Shown: in pieces, positions 1-9,841 of the stretch
Layout of the letters: the number at the start of each line of letters is the position of its first letter
Numbering within the stretch: the stretch's first letter is position 1
Assembly (NCBI GenBank): GCA_001600355.1
Contig: BCJU01000002.1
Location: 1,302,001-1,366,000 of the forward strand
Length of the DNA: 64,000 nucleotides
Direction: 5' to 3'
DNA from: Meira nashicola
Lineage: Eukaryota; Basidiomycota; Exobasidiomycetes; Exobasidiales; Brachybasidiaceae
Notes under the pieces: generated by a model
The model's input: the letters and a program-made list of their open reading frames with translations, nothing else
Told to the model about the DNA's origin: nothing
The model's database searches: none
Position numbers and translations under genes: made by a program

Positions 1-1698
1 TTAGCTGTGATGGGCGCCAGTGAAGAAGGCGTTGACACTGGTACCGTCGGTGGTGTTTCTGCTGTAATTGAAGGATTAACAGATGAGGAAGATGAAAGAG
101 ACGACAACGGTCAAGACGAGCTTGAGTCAGATTACGATGGGAAAGCGTATGAAGGAAGTGGTCAAACAACTATTGCTACAGATGAAGGCTTCTTTGATGA
201 CGACGATGATGAAATTGGTGGAGCTTTTGCTCGACAAGATGAAAATCATAAACGTGACAAACGTGTCCGACGATACACTTTGCAAAAACAATCAGTCACC
301 TACACCCAACTATCACATGGTTCTTTGGCCGAAACTATCAAAGAAGCCGAATTGGATGATGATGAAGCTTTGGAACAACCATTCTCATCTCGACAAGCGA
401 TCTTGGATAATTTCCATACGGAAATGATGGATATAATGGAATGTCAATTGTGCTACATGTTACTCTATCAACCGCTCACGACTCCATGCGGACATACATT
501 CTGTCGTCGATGCTTTTCGAGAAGTTTGGATCATTCAACTTCTTGTCCTCTTTGTCGGGCTGATATGCCGCCGTTTTCATTTTTCCAAGAGCATCCTTGT
601 AGTTCAATACTTGTCAAGTTGATGAGTGCTAATATCACGCGCAAAGATAAGGAGGAAGGTGTTGTACAGGTAGAAGAAGGATCTGATGCTAATATCTGGG
701 GTATGGCCAACATGTATCAAGAGCGTAAGCTAGCCATCGAGAATGAAGAACGCGAATCTCTATTGTCTACACCGATCTTTGTTTGTACTCTTGGTTTTCC
801 ATTTATGCCTACGATTTTGCATATTTTCGAACCAAGGTACCGATTGATGATCAGACGTTGCCTCGAAAGTGGTCACCCAAGATTTGGAATGACGATGCAT
901 TCTCAAGATATGTCGAGCAGTACGCCAGGCATGTCAGCTTACGGAACGATGCTGGAAATTAAGACGGTTCAAATGCTTCCAGATGGTCGTTCAATGATTG
1001 AGACAGTTGGCTCACACCGATTCCGCGTAATGGAAAAGGGTAGCTTGGATGGTTACACGGTCGGACGCATCGAAAGATTGGACGACATTTCCGCCGAAGC
1101 TGAATACGAGCTAGAACAAGCTTCTATGGGTAACTTTGACTTATGGACAGAATCTTCACCGCGAAGTTCAGATCGTGGCAATCGTAGCTCCGAAAGTGGA
1201 AATGTATCAGGATCGAGTGGTGCGACTTCTTCATCTCCATCTTCGGCTGATTCTACTTCGATGATGACATTAGCTGAAGCTCGAGAGGCACATGCTGCTT
1301 TCCAAGCTGCTATCGGTCTTGATTCTCTCAATCGTGGTAGACGGGAATCGGCGATAGGAGAACAACGTAGTCCAACAACCGTGAATGCAGCTTCAACATT
1401 CGTTCAACGTCCAACATCTGAACTAATTGGTGTTTGCAGTTCATTCATTGAAACATTGCGATCGGGATCGGCACCGTGGCTCATGACACGTTTGAATGAT
1501 ACGTATGGTCCAATGCCTGATCCTTCCAATGTGGCCGCGTTTGGTTATTGGATGGCTTTGGTGATGCCAATCGATGAACATGAAAAAGCTAAACTTCTTC
1601 CAATTAGAAGCTCTCGTTTGCGACTTTGCATTGTCGTTCATTGGATCGAACAATTACGCCAGACATGGTGGTTCAATCACGGTTGTTCGATTCAATAG
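1..1698 (+). CDS. LON-domain RING finger protein (CrgA/LONRF-like), 5' partial
   Basis: Predicted E3 ubiquitin ligase-type protein with a RING finger followed by a LON N-terminal substrate-binding domain. The frame is open to the window edge, so the N-terminus is missing. An acidic N-terminal region precedes the RING at about residues 145-185 (counted from position 7), with CQLC, CGHTFCRRC and CPLC metal-ligand motifs. The LON domain covers about residues 255-550, begins at the PIFVCTLGFPFMP and IFEPRYR motifs, and is interrupted by a Ser-rich insert near residues 375-420. The end (SSRLRLCIVVHWIEQLRQ) matches the family C-terminus. No ATPase or protease domain of true Lon is present. Known relatives are animal LONRF proteins and Mucor CrgA, a light-response regulator; the target here cannot be inferred. 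Family call firm, role uncertain. Confidence 0.85.
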   Translation, partial: LAVMGASEEGVDTGTVGGVSAVIEGLTDEEDERDDNGQDELESDYDGKAYEGSGQTTIATDEGFFDDDDDEIGGAFARQDENHKRDKRVRRYTLQKQSVTYTQLSHGSLAETIKEAELDDDEALEQPFSSRQAILDNFHTEMMDIMECQLCYMLLYQPLTTPCGHTFCRRCFSRSLDHSTSCPLCRADMPPFSFFQEHPCSSILVKLMSANITRKDKEEGVVQVEEGSDANIWGMANMYQERKLAIENEERESLLSTPIFVCTLGFPFMPTILHIFEPRYRLMIRRCLESGHPRFGMTMHSQDMSSSTPGMSAYGTMLEIKTVQMLPDGRSMIETVGSHRFRVMEKGSLDGYTVGRIERLDDISAEAEYELEQASMGNFDLWTESSPRSSDRGNRSSESGNVSGSSGATSSSPSSADSTSMMTLAEAREAHAAFQAAIGLDSLNRGRRESAIGEQRSPTTVNAASTFVQRPTSELIGVCSSFIETLRSGSAPWLMTRLNDTYGPMPDPSNVAAFGYWMALVMPIDEHEKAKLLPIRSSRLRLCIVVHWIEQLRQTWWFNHGCSIQ

Positions 1699-2509
1699 GT
1701 CGTGCTTTTCTCCTCAATCATAGTTATCTTTATTTTATTTTGCTTAAGCCTGCTATCAGAGAAGCAGAGAAGTTTCTTTAATCCCATCAACTTTCTTATT
1801 CTTTTTAATGAAACCATACAAGACACATGATCGTTGCATTTGTATTATCTTTATTCTTGGAATCAAAAATCACATACAATGTCTGATATCTTTTGATTGA
1901 ATTTCTACTTCATACATCTTTAGAGCATGAAAATGTCGATAGTGAGATTGCTCACATTCATCCTCAAGGAGACAATACTAAAAGTGAAGTGCAATCATGC
2001 CTCCCTCAGTATGGCCATGATGGCAGCAGAGGTGCCTTCTCGGCCGAAGCTATACGCGCATCAATTTTTGGGAAATGTGGACTAAATTGAAAATTTGGTT
2101 AATCAGCACGTGTTTTGTAAGTCAAATTTATGTTACGCTCTAAAGAATTTTTCCTGCGGTATGGCCGCAGACTGGTAAACGTATGCAATAATTTGTATTG
2201 AGCTCGAATACAGATACGCGTTCAGTGGCTAGAAATGTATTGTTAAATCAATACAACTTGCTGAATTAACTAAGATGCGCAGGTAAACTAAGGCGAGAGT
2301 ACTGTATTCAAAGAGTGTAACAAGGCTTTAAGCTGGAAGGTAGGCACAATGTGAGTTAGGTTGTGCTTTCTTCCCTTATTGCTGCTTGCTGCTGCTGCTG
2401 CTTGAAACTACGAGAATTCTCAGTGCCAATCCAAACGATTGATTGATCGTTTTGCAAATCATATCACCACCACCAACATCAACCCCTCAAGGCGTGTGAA
2501 TCGACAAAA
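1699..2509 (+). promoter_or_regulatory. Intergenic region and eL13 promoter/leader
   Basis: No convincing gene. The stretch includes the 3' end of the LON-RING gene and the promoter of the ribosomal protein gene. A CACGTG E-box lies near 2107, and a GCT-rich trinucleotide run occupies 2381-2403 in the probable leader. A 65-codon open frame at 1893-2090 has no recognisable features. Confidence 0.4.
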
Positions 2510-3531
2510 ATGGCGGTCCACCACAACAACATTCTTGCCAACAACCACTTCCGCAAGGTATGTATCACGATTCTTGGATGAAAAATTGAATGAGTCGTGG
2601 CTAGAGAGAGTAGAAGGAAAATAAAATGGATGATGCAGATGGAATTTGATCGATGGCAAATCCGGCGATGGAGATGATGTACGAGCTCAACACAGCCTTT
2701 ATCCTGGGTCAACAGTTTGAACAATGTCATACAGAACTGCATGTTTGGCTAGCCTAATTGGGTTACCTTTGTCAAAACGGGTTTTATGATGTCGACAAAC
2801 TCTCCAACATTTTGCGATAACGAACCTACCGATTCCAATATTGTTATTACATCATCTTCGCCTCTACTCTAGCTACCTGATTCGATTCTTTCCCTTACTG
2901 AAATCTCTCACATCATATACTGACCCATCCACATTTTTCTATTTCACAGGACTGGCAAAGACGGGTCAAGGTTTGGTTCGACCAACCCGGAGCAAAGAAG
3001 CGCAGACGTGATGCCCGTGCTGTCAAGGCTGCCAAATTGGGTGCTAAGCCATTGAAGTCTCTTCGTCCCGCTGTTCGTTGCCCAACATTGAAATACAACA
3101 CCAAATTGCGTGAAGGAAAAGGTTTCACTTTGGACGAGATCAAGGCTGCCGGTATCGGTCGTCATGAAGCTCGCTCAATCGGTATCCCAGTCGACCACCG
3201 CCGCCGTAACCGTTCCGAAGAGAGCTTGAAGCTCAACGTTCAACGTATCAAGGCATACAAGGACCGCGTCGTCGTCATCCCAGCTACCACCAAGAAGAAC
3301 AAGGGTAACAAGCCAGACATCAAATCTCTTGACATCACCCGTGACACAACTGCTGCCTTCCCCATCCCCGCCGGTGTCGTTGCTGAGAAGCCTCGTGCCA
3401 TCACTGCTGAAGAGAAGGAAGTTGCCGCATTCCGTGTCTTGCGTGAAGCTCGTGCTACTCACCGTAACGCTGGTGCCAAGGCTGCCCGTGAAAAGAAGAA
3501 GGAAGAAGAAGCTGCCGCTGCCAAGAAGTAA
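2510..3531 (+). CDS. RPL13: 60S ribosomal protein eL13
   Basis: Structural protein of the large cytosolic ribosomal subunit, 209 aa. Two exons, 2510-2557 and 2950-3531, join in phase 0 across a 392-nt intron (GTATGT donor, TTTCACAG acceptor). Exon 1 encodes MAVHHNNILANNHFRK. Exon 2 continues with DWQRRVKVWFDQPGAKKRRR, the conserved start of the eL13 core. The product is very basic with an Ala/Lys/Glu tail ending EEAAAAKK. The intron is about five times longer than others here, a usual feature of first introns in fungal ribosomal protein genes. Codon choice in exon 2 is richer in C-ending codons than in neighbouring genes, as expected for high expression. Identification is secure. Confidence 0.95.
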
Positions 3532-3993
3532 AGAAGGATTTATGTCCTCATTTACCCATGTTATGCCTTGTTTCTTACGACTCTTTTCTCAATCATTGTA
3601 CAACCTTTCTTTTTAGGTGGATGGATGGACGTTTTTCTATGAAGGATAACATTCAAACACTTTACAGCATCTTCAACACACATACAATCTCATTTGCATG
3701 TCTGCACGATCTCGCCCAGGATTCCAGACATTATGCATCACCACCATATATTATATGAAAAACGCATGCTTTCCCTCTACATCTCACTTAGAGTAAGTAG
3801 ATGTGATGGAATGTATGCTTGGGTATGATTTACTCTCTTGTAAAGCATGATAATTCAATCGATCGAAAATTTTAAAATTTGTGTGTGCATTTAATTTGTA
3901 TTGCAAATAACTCTATTGCTCTACATGGTATATTCATGAAAGTTCGTTAAAAAGTCGTTAATGGATGTATATACTGAAAGATGATTGGCTATA
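3532..3993. other. Convergent intergenic spacer
   Basis: 3' flanks of eL13 (plus strand) and the unknown gene at 3994-5529 (minus strand). AT-rich; no gene or RNA recognised. Confidence 0.5.
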
Positions 3994-5529
3994 TTACTGA
4001 TTAAGTTTTTTCTCGTTCAAAGGTAGGCTCACCGAAGATCGATGTGCTGTTCTTTGTTCGTGTACTTTATTCAAAGCTATACGCTTTACTTCCCCTTTCC
4101 AACCTTTTCGTTCTTTGGCGGTAGATTCCCATCTACTCTTACAAGCCTTATCTGCAAGATGAACGACATAAGGAGGTGGAGTTGAAGTTGTGGTCACACT
4201 CCTTTTGCTACGAATACTGCTTGCATCATTATCGCTTGGCGTACCACCTCTTGAAATAGGAGCTGCATTAGCAAGATCGATTGAATTTCGATTCCTGTTT
4301 AAAAAAGCAGGAGGCGGTGTTGCTGCAGAACGTAAGGAACCGGCAGTGATCGCTGGACTATGAAGAGAAGGTGGAGCAAATAAAGGTGAACCGCCTTCAA
4401 AATTTGTATCTATTGCTCTCCTTGGTTTGGGTTGAATGAGAGCAGGTGAAATTGGCACTGAGATATTGTGTGATCTTAAAGCAGTTGTTGAAGTCATCAA
4501 TGGAGGCAAGGATGCGCTCGGCCTATGCCCTCTTTGAAATTCGTTTGGTAAATGTGCATTATCAACCGAATTGCTTTTGATATCTTGCACATTAGACGCT
4601 ATACGAGAAGCAGATACTGCTTCAACACTTGGCTGTGACTTTTTCCCGTGGAATCTTGGAGGAGATGGAACGCTATTTTGACGTTTACGTTCTTTTTGTT
4701 CTTTACCGCGAGACACTTCATTCATTTCGAAAACATCTGCCATCCCGTTCGGTAGGCCTTTGCCGTCTTGTGATAGCCTTGCTCGGAACTTAGGAGGGTC
4801 TACGATTGCACCGTGATCGTTTGATGCTTCTCTCACTGCCGTCAATGGTCTACTGGTACGATGACTCTTTGCCCAGTGAATGTGCGTATCTTGTTCTTGA
4901 TTGGCTTCGTGTTCGGTCTTGTTTTGCTGACCATTTCTCTTAATGTCTGCCGAACGTCGAGGTACATTGCCCATAACGTATAATGGTTTCTCCTCTTTGG
5001 TACTCTTTTCCGATAGCAATACTGGTTGAGTAGATTGATCATCTGCAGTAGATGTTCTACTAAGCTTATTCTTCTTCTCTTCATTTTCCGCATAAGATTC
5101 ATTAGCTTTATTATTAGTCTTTTGCTTTCTCTGTTTTTCCTTCCTTCTTTCTTCCCTTGCCATTTCATCAACGTTTAATCCTGCAGCGGCCCATTCGGCA
5201 CGCATCTTTCGCTTTTTCAAACGATCATCTTGTTTTTGTTTACGTAATTGACGATGTTGTTCAAGTCTAGTTGCTGGAATATAGCATACACCTTCATTTG
5301 TACAAATTCTTGTTAAACCTTCTTTATCGGCTTCGTTCAAATCTGCTGCATTTACGCTCGTTGGAGTGGAAACGTAAAAGTGACGATAAATAGATGGATG
5401 AACGCATTTTGAAATGATGACTGATAAGAGATATTCAAATGCACGTACGACTGTATCAATCAATTGTGCTACTGATAATAATGCAGTTTCGATATTGTGC
5501 AATACTGGCCTTGAGGCGATTGCGCCCAT
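3994..5529 (-). CDS. Uncharacterised fungal protein with possible N-myristoylation signal
   Basis: Product of 511 aa, not recognised. It starts MGAIASRP, where Gly2 and Ser6 fit the N-myristoylation consensus. An amphipathic or hydrophobic stretch follows at residues 13-45 (LLSVAQLIDTVVRAFEYLL), which could bind or enter a membrane. A strongly basic, probably helical Lys/Arg/Glu segment spans about residues 85-140. The rest is low-complexity, Ser/Pro-rich and probably disordered. A conserved-looking C-terminal segment (PPYVVHLADKACKSRWES) sits about 60 residues from the end. The start is the first ATG of an uninterrupted frame. The N-terminus hints at a membrane-peripheral role; this is inference. 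Confidence 0.7.
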   Translation of the reverse strand: MGAIASRPVLHNIETALLSVAQLIDTVVRAFEYLLSVIISKCVHPSIYRHFYVSTPTSVNAADLNEADKEGLTRICTNEGVCYIPATRLEQHRQLRKQKQDDRLKKRKMRAEWAAAGLNVDEMAREERRKEKQRKQKTNNKANESYAENEEKKNKLSRTSTADDQSTQPVLLSEKSTKEEKPLYVMGNVPRRSADIKRNGQQNKTEHEANQEQDTHIHWAKSHRTSRPLTAVREASNDHGAIVDPPKFRARLSQDGKGLPNGMADVFEMNEVSRGKEQKERKRQNSVPSPPRFHGKKSQPSVEAVSASRIASNVQDIKSNSVDNAHLPNEFQRGHRPSASLPPLMTSTTALRSHNISVPISPALIQPKPRRAIDTNFEGGSPLFAPPSLHSPAITAGSLRSAATPPPAFLNRNRNSIDLANAAPISRGGTPSDNDASSIRSKRSVTTTSTPPPYVVHLADKACKSRWESTAKERKGWKGEVKRIALNKVHEQRTAHRSSVSLPLNEKKLNQ

Positions 5530-7161
5530 CGTTATTACACCTTTTTCAGCCAGATACGAGAGGATCCTGATGTACGTATGTTATTCGTCTTTGATATCTT
5601 TCCTTATAACAATTTGACCTTTTGCTTTTTCTTAATTATGCGATTGTATGACGGGCGACGGAGATCCGAGAATGAATTGCCAAGAATTTTCGCTTCACTT
5701 TTCTCGGGGCAGTGTAAAAATTTTAATGAAATGGAAGGCGGAGGGCCGAGACGATTGAAAGAAGAAGAAGGAAAACCCTTTTGCGTTTGTCAGATATTAT
5801 TTGATATAATGTACAAGCAACAATGTGATATTGTTGAAGTGATGATGAAGTAGGAAAGAAAGAATAGTGATAGTACATGCACACACGGGCTAACGCACTC
5901 AAATGCATACATTGCAGCCCAACGCCTTCAAGGCTTCAAATTGCCGTAGGTAAAATATTTGTAAAAGTGGCTGATAATTTTGTTATTCCCTTTACACAAT
6001 TGTACATACACATCATTATTCTTATCATTTGTTTATGTACATATGTAGTACGTACAGTGAATTGATGAACAACATCAACACCAACACACACCAACAAGGA
6101 AAGAATATGTACGACACTAACCAATGCGTTTAGGGGTTATGTACAGGATCTACATACATACAAAGTCTACTTTTATCTGAACATGAGCACTGTTAGCCAA
6201 GCTTGGGTTGTAGGCTAAAGTCTTGTTTGTGATAAAACGCGTTCGATACACTTGTTCTTTACGCCTTTCCGTCTGCGCCGGCGCGCTTCCTTGTGTAAAT
6301 AAACAACACTTCTACTCCGCCGACCTACATTTCGGTTACTTTTAGAAGAAAGAAACTCACCTTTGACATATGTATGTATGTGCGTACATAAGCTAGATAA
6401 CTATAACATCTACTTTTTACCTTTTTTCGAAATCACAAGCCGAAGGGATATACTTTTTCTATATATAACTTTGCAATAATTATTTGTACAGTATTGCAAG
6501 CAAAATTTATCTTGCTTCTGGCCCTACCAATATGAAGCCGAATTCATGGTAGAGGACCGGCTCCGTCGACGTTTACTGAAATGTATCGCTTTGAGCCCGC
6601 GACTGGACTTGTGCACACACACACGGACCTTTAAAAATGGTTTGTAACAGGCTTGTCGAAGTTGTTTAATCGGAATCATTGGATGAACATATTTCCGTAC
6701 GGCGTCATTGAGAAAGTAGAAGGGAGCTTTAAATAGCCTTATTTGAGCCGACTGGTAAGAGTAGAACTATTTAGCCAAGTTTCTCTTCGTTCAGAGAATC
6801 TTATATAAGCAATAAGCTGGCTAGTGCCTTTTTTTTGGAAAATCGCGCGTAAGAGACAATTTCCCAATGTACACATCAATTTGTTTTAGTGTATTTGATC
6901 TAATTGATTGAAAGCGGCTCCATCACCACCTATATTCTCATCATTATTCTCAACATTAACTACTCTTCTCCATCCGTCCACCCCACCCGAATCTTTTATT
7001 GGAGCAGATAGGTAAAGAGTAAGAGGCATTCTTTGACCTTCAAATATACCCAATCGTAAAAAGGCAAATTAATCGAATTCTCCGCCTTTTTTCCTAATTT
7101 TCAAACCTTTCCACTTTGACGATCCCTCTCCTTTCATCAACCATACGATCTTTCAATCACG
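5530..7161. other. Divergent intergenic region, 1.6 kb
   Basis: Shared upstream region of the unknown gene at 3994-5529 and the surface-protein gene at 7162. It holds a CATA/TATG palindromic microsatellite at 6367-6390 and a TATA-like TTATATAAG near 6801-6809, about 360 bp before the downstream ATG. Short open frames (91 aa at 5578, 62 aa at 5877) lack domains and look spurious. No RNA gene seen. Confidence 0.4.
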
Positions 7162-7923
7162 ATGCGGACGTCAATTTCTTCACTTTTAGTCGTTTTGGCT
7201 ACAATCACCATTTCAGTACAAGGTCAATCCTCACCTTCTATAGCATCGAGCGCTGCTTCTTCCAGTACTGCATCTGCATCTGCAAGCGGAAATTCAACTT
7301 CTTCTCTAACGGCTTCATCCAACTTTACACTACCAAATCCAACCGCATCCGCTTCTTTCCCTCCTGGATTTGTGATGCAAAACAGTGTTCCTTTCGTTTA
7401 CACTGATGTTGATACAGCAAACCTACCAAAGATCAATTATAGTTTAATGAACGAAACAGTTGCTCAAAGACAAATCATTTGTAATCAACAAACAAAGTTT
7501 TGCTCAACAGCAGGTTGTGCTGATGCAGATGCAAAAATAAAGGACAACTTTTGTGACGTTGATACGATGGCAATTATGTGTACATGTACAAAAGGATCAA
7601 CAAATTTAAAACAATGGAATTGGCCAGCACAATTCCAAGATTGTTTACGTCGTGGAAACACTTGCACGAATGCATGCGCACTTCCAGGAGGTACTACACA
7701 AGAACGCAATGATTGCAAAGATGCTTGTACAAAGAGTTTCGGTGGTACATGCGGTTTTGCAAATCAATATTCTGCCAATTATGCCGTTTCCAAAAAGGGA
7801 CAGAAGCCCAATCTCGTTATGGTTCAAGGTGGTTCTGCAGGAAATGGAGCTATGTCTTTGAATGCTGCTTCAGGAGCTGTTCTATCGGTTGCCGTTGTTG
7901 CATCTTTAGCATTGTCAGTATAA
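7162..7923 (+). CDS. Cys-rich GPI-anchored cell-surface protein (DUF7707-like)
   Basis: Predicted secreted, GPI-anchored protein of 253 aa. Residues 1-21 form a signal peptide ending SVQG. A Ser/Thr/Ala-rich stretch (about 22-65) should be O-glycosylated. A compact domain at about residues 95-200 carries 12 cysteines. A small-residue segment (GSAGNGA) then precedes a hydrophobic C-terminal tail (AVLSVAVVASLALSV), the expected GPI attachment signal. The Cys pattern resembles the fungal DUF7707 family rather than a canonical eight-Cys CFEM domain; this assignment is from memory of the family pattern and is tentative. A role in the cell wall or at the surface is inference. Single exon. Confidence 0.75.
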   Translation: MRTSISSLLVVLATITISVQGQSSPSIASSAASSSTASASASGNSTSSLTASSNFTLPNPTASASFPPGFVMQNSVPFVYTDVDTANLPKINYSLMNETVAQRQIICNQQTKFCSTAGCADADAKIKDNFCDVDTMAIMCTCTKGSTNLKQWNWPAQFQDCLRRGNTCTNACALPGGTTQERNDCKDACTKSFGGTCGFANQYSANYAVSKKGQKPNLVMVQGGSAGNGAMSLNAASGAVLSVAVVASLALSV

Positions 7924-8401
7924 TGTGGAACATTGGACAGCCAACGACATTCAATCTCTGTTATGCGTGATAATTCCCTCTTTCGACTTCTTCATTCTGA
8001 CTAACCTGTATTATTAACTTGCTTATCATCACTTTGCCTATGCTAACGGGATCATTACATCTTTCTTCACATATGATTTGCTTTAAATGAATTCATCAAG
8101 ATTAGAGAGTGTTTTGTCTGATTTGACCTTAAATAGTAGAATAAAAAGGCGGGAAGCATACGGACGGGTAGATTGATGCAGTGCAGGAAAAAAAAGTCCT
8201 GTTCTGTTGTGACGCTAACGCACGAAAATCTGTTTTGTGGAGAGCTGGCTGCATGCATGCATGTATGCATATTCTTTGCTGAGCAGAGTATTGAATTTGA
8301 GAACAATCTTCACATTTTCCATCCATCAAATTTGAATGCTGGCCATCTTCAATACAAGAACAAAATTTAATCTAGTATTTCAAAGAATAAGAGTAAAAGA
8401 A
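7924..8401 (+). other. Intergenic spacer with GCATGCAT repeat
   Basis: Separates the surface-protein gene from MAG1 on the same strand. It contains a palindromic GCATGC/ATGCAT run at 8251-8270. No gene recognised; the MAG1 frame is open upstream of 8402 to about 8336, but those extra codons look like leader. Confidence 0.4.
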
Positions 8402-9717
8402 ATGGTCACTTTACGAACACGTCAAACAAAACAAAATAATGAAATCATTATTCCGCCTAAACCAGAACAAAGTATTGCGAAAAATTTTGTTCGACAAAAA
8501 TCTACAATTAGTAGCAAAGTGAATGGGAAAAAAGTCGCTGAAAATGAAACCAAAACACCTTCTCCTAAAAAGCGAAAAATCACGCCAAAGGTAGGGGTCA
8601 CAGAAGAAGAACAGCTGCTGCCTCTATTAAGTCGTGATCAAGTCAGTAAAGCGACAACGATTGATTATCCTAGATTACCATTCGATTTGGATGAAGCAGT
8701 TTCACATTTACGTTCTATTGATTCTCGATTTGATTCAATTCTTGATCAGATCGAATTGAAGCCATATCAAGAATTAGTTGATGGTCGTGTACGAGAATTG
8801 GATTTATTTAAAACATTGGCAACATCCATTTTAGGACAACAAGTAAGCTGGTTAGCAGCAAGGGTGATCGTTTATCGTTTTGTTCGTTTATTTCATACCG
8901 ATTTACCCGAAAAGCCAGATTTTGACGCTATTCCAAGGGATTCATTACCTTTTCCTCATCCTATAGACGTTTGTCAATCAGAAGATGCATTCTTACGTAC
9001 GGCAGGCTTGAGTGGAGCAAAAGTGAAATACGTTAAAGATGTTGCAAGAAGGTTTAGTGATGGTAGATTAGATGCGAGAAAGATAATCACTTTAAATGAA
9101 GAAGATTGTATTGCCGAATTGGTAAAGATTAAAGGTGTTGGAAGATGGACAGCTGAAATGTTATTAATGTTTGCATTGAGAAGGGGAAATATTTTACCCG
9201 TTGGTGATTTAGGCGTTCAACGTGGAATGGTAATCTTTTTCACTTCAAATTCAAATCAATTAAAAATTGAAGAAAAGAAACGTAAAGAAAAACAAACAAA
9301 GATGAAAAAGGAAGACAATATTCATGATTCTCAAGAAAAAGTACCCGTAATAGAAGATCATTTGACCGAATCACAAGCTGAAGTTGAAAGAGAGATTCCA
9401 AATATTGATAATATTAAAGATGAGCATGAATTAGGACCACACATCAATGCACCTCCTATCAATGGTCATAATAACAATCAAATAATTCCACAGCTACCTG
9501 AAGGAATCTCTCCTTCTCTACTCAAGACTAGGCGAGAAGGAAAAAAGGCAAAAGGAAACGTATATTTGACGTGAGTATTTTGCTTGTCTTGCTGAGTTAT
9601 GTATCAATTCACTGACATTTCTGCCCACACAGCCCTCCCGAAATGGAAGCATTGGCAGCACAATGGGCTCCATTCCGCAGTATAGCAGTTTATATGATGT
9701 GGGCTTTGGTAGACTGA
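8402..9717 (+). CDS. MAG1: DNA-3-methyladenine glycosylase II (HhH-GPD family)
   Basis: Base-excision repair glycosylase removing alkylated purines, 417 aa. Exons 8402-9570 and 9633-9717 are joined through a split ACC codon across a 62-nt intron (GTGAGT...ACACAG). The HhH-GPD core begins near LFKTLATSILGQQVSW. The helix-hairpin-helix is IKGVGRWTAEMLLMFAL, and the catalytic Asp lies in LPVGDLGVQRGM at about residue 269. Unusually, about 100 low-complexity, Lys/Glu/Asn-rich residues then separate this from the last conserved block (KAKGNVYLT in exon 1 and PPEMEALAAQWAPFRSIAVYMMW in two parts across the junction). The N-terminal 80 residues are basic and probably nuclear-targeting. The start at 8402 was preferred over 8336 because the earlier codons show no conservation. 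Confident family call. Confidence 0.88.
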
Positions 9718-9841
9718 GAGAACATTTGCAAAATTTGAAAAGCATTGTATAATAGTAAATCCATCATGAAAGGTATAATTGAATCGTACAATACATAATA
9801 AACAATATGATATACATGAAAAGAAATAGGGTAAAAAATAA

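Noticed and set aside
2558..2949. Box C/D snoRNA in the long eL13 intron
   Set aside because: ATGATG-like C boxes and CTGA D boxes occur, but no pair has a perfect RTGATGA box or complementary flanks forming the terminal stem.
5578..5853. 91-codon frame in the divergent region upstream of the unknown gene at 3994-5529
   Set aside because: Overlaps the expected leader of the opposite-strand gene and has no motif.
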